Part shown: positions 62,601 to 64,000 of the stretch, in pieces | Numbering within the stretch: the stretch's first letter is position 1 | Layout of the letters: each line of letters begins with the position of its first letter | NCBI RefSeq assembly: GCF_002105155.1 | Contig: NW_019029020.1 | Location: forward strand, 33,501-97,500 | DNA length: 64,000 nt | Direction of reading: 5' to 3' | Origin: Lobosporangium transversale | Lineage: Eukaryota; Mortierellomycota; Mortierellomycetes; Mortierellales; Mortierellaceae | Translations under genes and position numbers: made by a program | The notes under the pieces: generated by a model | Seen by the model: the letters and a program-made list of their open reading frames with translations, nothing else | Databases searched by the model: none | What the model was told of the DNA's origin: nothing

Positions 62601-63219
62601 ATCTATATCCTATGTCTCCAATTGAATCCATACCGCCTGCTTGTCGCTTCATTTTCCTGGCCATGTTTTCCCGCATCTTTTTCTCTCTATCCCTGATCTT
62701 TTGTACTCTAGCTTCCTGTGCAGCACGTCTTGTCTCACGGTCTTCTCGTTCCACGGCAGCACGAGAAATTGTACGGTGTTGTTGTACCCAATCTGGGGTA
62801 TCATCATCAAATGATTGCTTCACTTTGGTTGTAGATGTACTGCAACTTTGGTCTTGATTCTTTTCAGTAAATTGGACTGCATTTGCTTGTCCTTGCTCCT
62901 CCTGCTCCTTCTTGATTTTCTCTTGCTCGGCACGTTCATATTCTATGAGCCAACCAACCGCTCCGCAAATCATACTTAAACTCTTGCCAGTACCTGTAGG
63001 TGATTCAAAAATGCCGACCTTACGCCGATCCACGCATTCAAAAAGTCCTTGCATAAACTGAGTTTGGATCGAATATGGCGTTGCATATGGGAATGCTGGG
63101 AAAGACGCCGGAATAGGAAGAGGCTCTTCGTTCTTCAATTCTTCATTCTTTCCCTCTTCCTTCTCCTTTTCAGATCCAAATTCAATACCGGTATTACAGG
63201 ATAGCTCCTTGATATGCAT
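59605..63219 (-). CDS. CHL1: Chl1/DDX11-type Fe-S DNA helicase (XPD superfamily 2)
   Basis: Four exons (63219-62587, 62479-62325, 62201-62117 and 62004-59605) give 1,090 residues. Walker A is SPTGTGKS at 73-80, motif Ia is YYCSRTHSQLSQF near 293-305, and Walker B/DEAH is LLLDEAHN near 488-495. Four cysteines between them, at about 330, 360, 374 and 449 (LCIN, VCLD, RCEF, TCPYYGSR), match the 4Fe-4S cluster pattern of the XPD/FANCJ/Chl1 group. Motif V/VI lies at VVGGKMSEGINFSDRLGRGV and SIGRAIRHQNDYAVIVLMD. YATPYSIQTQFM is the Q-motif region. An acidic and Arg/Lys-rich insert (about 110-285) separates Walker A from motif Ia, as in other Chl1 proteins. Chl1 acts in the nucleus in sister-chromatid cohesion at replication forks. 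ATG 63219 is the first in frame. The gene is divergent from the RGG-rich gene, 354 bp away. Confidence 0.95.
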
Positions 63220-63573
63220 CGTTTCGGCACTTGGCGCAGGTAAATATAAATTGGGAAGTAAACACAAAAAAAAAAACTGCTGTGCCTCACTCGGGTTTTT
63301 TACCAAGCCACCGAATTTCAACCACTGTTTGAATGGCTTTAAGGCTTCATTGTTAGCCCATTGCTTTTCTTCTTTGCACCATCACCTTCGCTTTCGCAAT
63401 CACCACCTACGCCGCCGTCTACTGATCAGCCTGCTGTAGTCTGATCCGTGCACCGCCACTGCCTAGTCACCGCATCCATACAATTTCATTCACTAACGCA
63501 ACAAACAAACTTGATCACTATTTTCATTTTTTTTGTTTCATAAGAATACAACAAGGAATCTATCATATCTACA

Positions 63574-63902
63574 ATGCTGCCTAGAGGAGGAGGACGCCGT
63601 AGCGGCGGCCGAAACGCTGGTCGGAGCGGTAACGATGACCGTGATCAACTGGATAGTAGTAAGCACATATCAGGAAATGCGGAAACAGGGTTGTTCACCA
63701 GTGGAGGGCGTAGTAGAATTGTTGGAAGTAGCGGAGGCAGTGGAGGTAGTGGAGGGCCTGTCCGTGATTCTAGCCGCCGAACTAATCGGCACATAGGCGG
63801 CCCTCGTGGTTCAACGTCAGGATTACCTCCTAGGCCTACCCGGGGAGGTCTAAGAGAAGATCAAGATGGAGATCTAAGCATGGGAGGCGAGAAGAAGACT
63901 TT
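63574..63902 (+). CDS. First exon of an RGG-rich protein, possibly mRNA export factor Mex67 (partial)
   Basis: ATG 63574 opens a frame of about 110 codons rich in Gly, Arg and Ser (PRGGGRRSGGRNAGR), ending in EDQDGDLSMGG shortly before a donor-like site TT|GTAAGG at 63902/63903; intron sequence then runs to the window end. An Arg/Gly-rich N-terminus followed by an acidic DGD-M motif resembles fungal Mex67/NXF1 mRNA-export receptors, which continue with an RRM and leucine-rich repeats. Those domains lie outside the window, so the identity is a guess. It shares a 354-bp divergent promoter with CHL1. Confidence 0.4.
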
Positions 63903-64000
63903 GTAAGGCTTGCAGGATCAACCTATGAGATATTACTGATCAATGGATATGACCACACTGTATCAGATGGATAGATGGGTGTCAATTGCTATTGATAACA

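Overview
The window is eukaryotic and fungal. It has short spliceosomal GT-AG introns (about 80-450 nt), intergenic DNA packed with A/T homopolymers and microsatellites, and a gene set typical of filamentous fungi: a group III hybrid histidine kinase, a Skn7 response regulator, an INSIG homologue, a peroxisomal uricase and a Chl1 helicase. The protein styles (IML2/TTC39 domain, long Pro/Gln/Ser-rich tails, INSIG and LITAF proteins) suggest an early-diverging fungus, most likely Mucoromycota or Mortierellomycota. That placement is inference, because no rRNA or marker tree is available here. Gene models were built by joining exons whose splice sites and phases agree; each multi-exon model listed closes in frame.

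Layout. 1-7033 (-): a very large protein (at least 2,203 residues, cut by the window start) with a four-helix membrane domain, a long disordered middle and an IML2/TTC39-type domain. 8184-10589 (-): a type II membrane protein of the PC-esterase/Cas1-like kind whose GDS serine is replaced. 10995-22585 (-): a 3,715-residue NIK1/OS-1-type hybrid histidine kinase with about 31 consecutive 92-residue HAMP units; it is the outstanding feature of the window. 22586-34153: an 11.6 kb gene-free stretch. 34154-37287 (+): SKN7, divergent from the kinase. 37543-39555 (-): a sugar-porter MFS transporter. 44316-46355 (+): an INSIG homologue. 46815-47849 (+): a LITAF-domain protein. 48295-53709 (-): two tandem paralogues of a two-transmembrane, large-ectodomain protein with matching exon structure. 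54739-55539 (-): mitochondrial ribosomal protein bL27. 56454-57401 and 57925-58506 (+): uricase and OHCU decarboxylase, consecutive purine-degradation functions. 58603-59335 (-): a small Rieske protein. 59605-63219 (-): Chl1/DDX11 helicase. 63574 to about 63902 (+): the first exon of an RGG-rich protein, possibly Mex67.

How genes may work together. The kinase and Skn7 are the sensor and a terminal response regulator of the fungal osmotic/oxidative phosphorelay and lie divergently with nothing convincing between them. Uricase and OHCU decarboxylase belong to one pathway and sit head-to-tail; the HIU hydrolase step between them is not in the window. The INSIG homologue points to sterol-regulated ER biology. 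The strongest candidate for something undescribed is the kinase array: 27 nearly identical units in strict A/B alternation, with nested 276/552/1104 bp repeat periods and an exact 482 bp duplication 3,312 bp apart.
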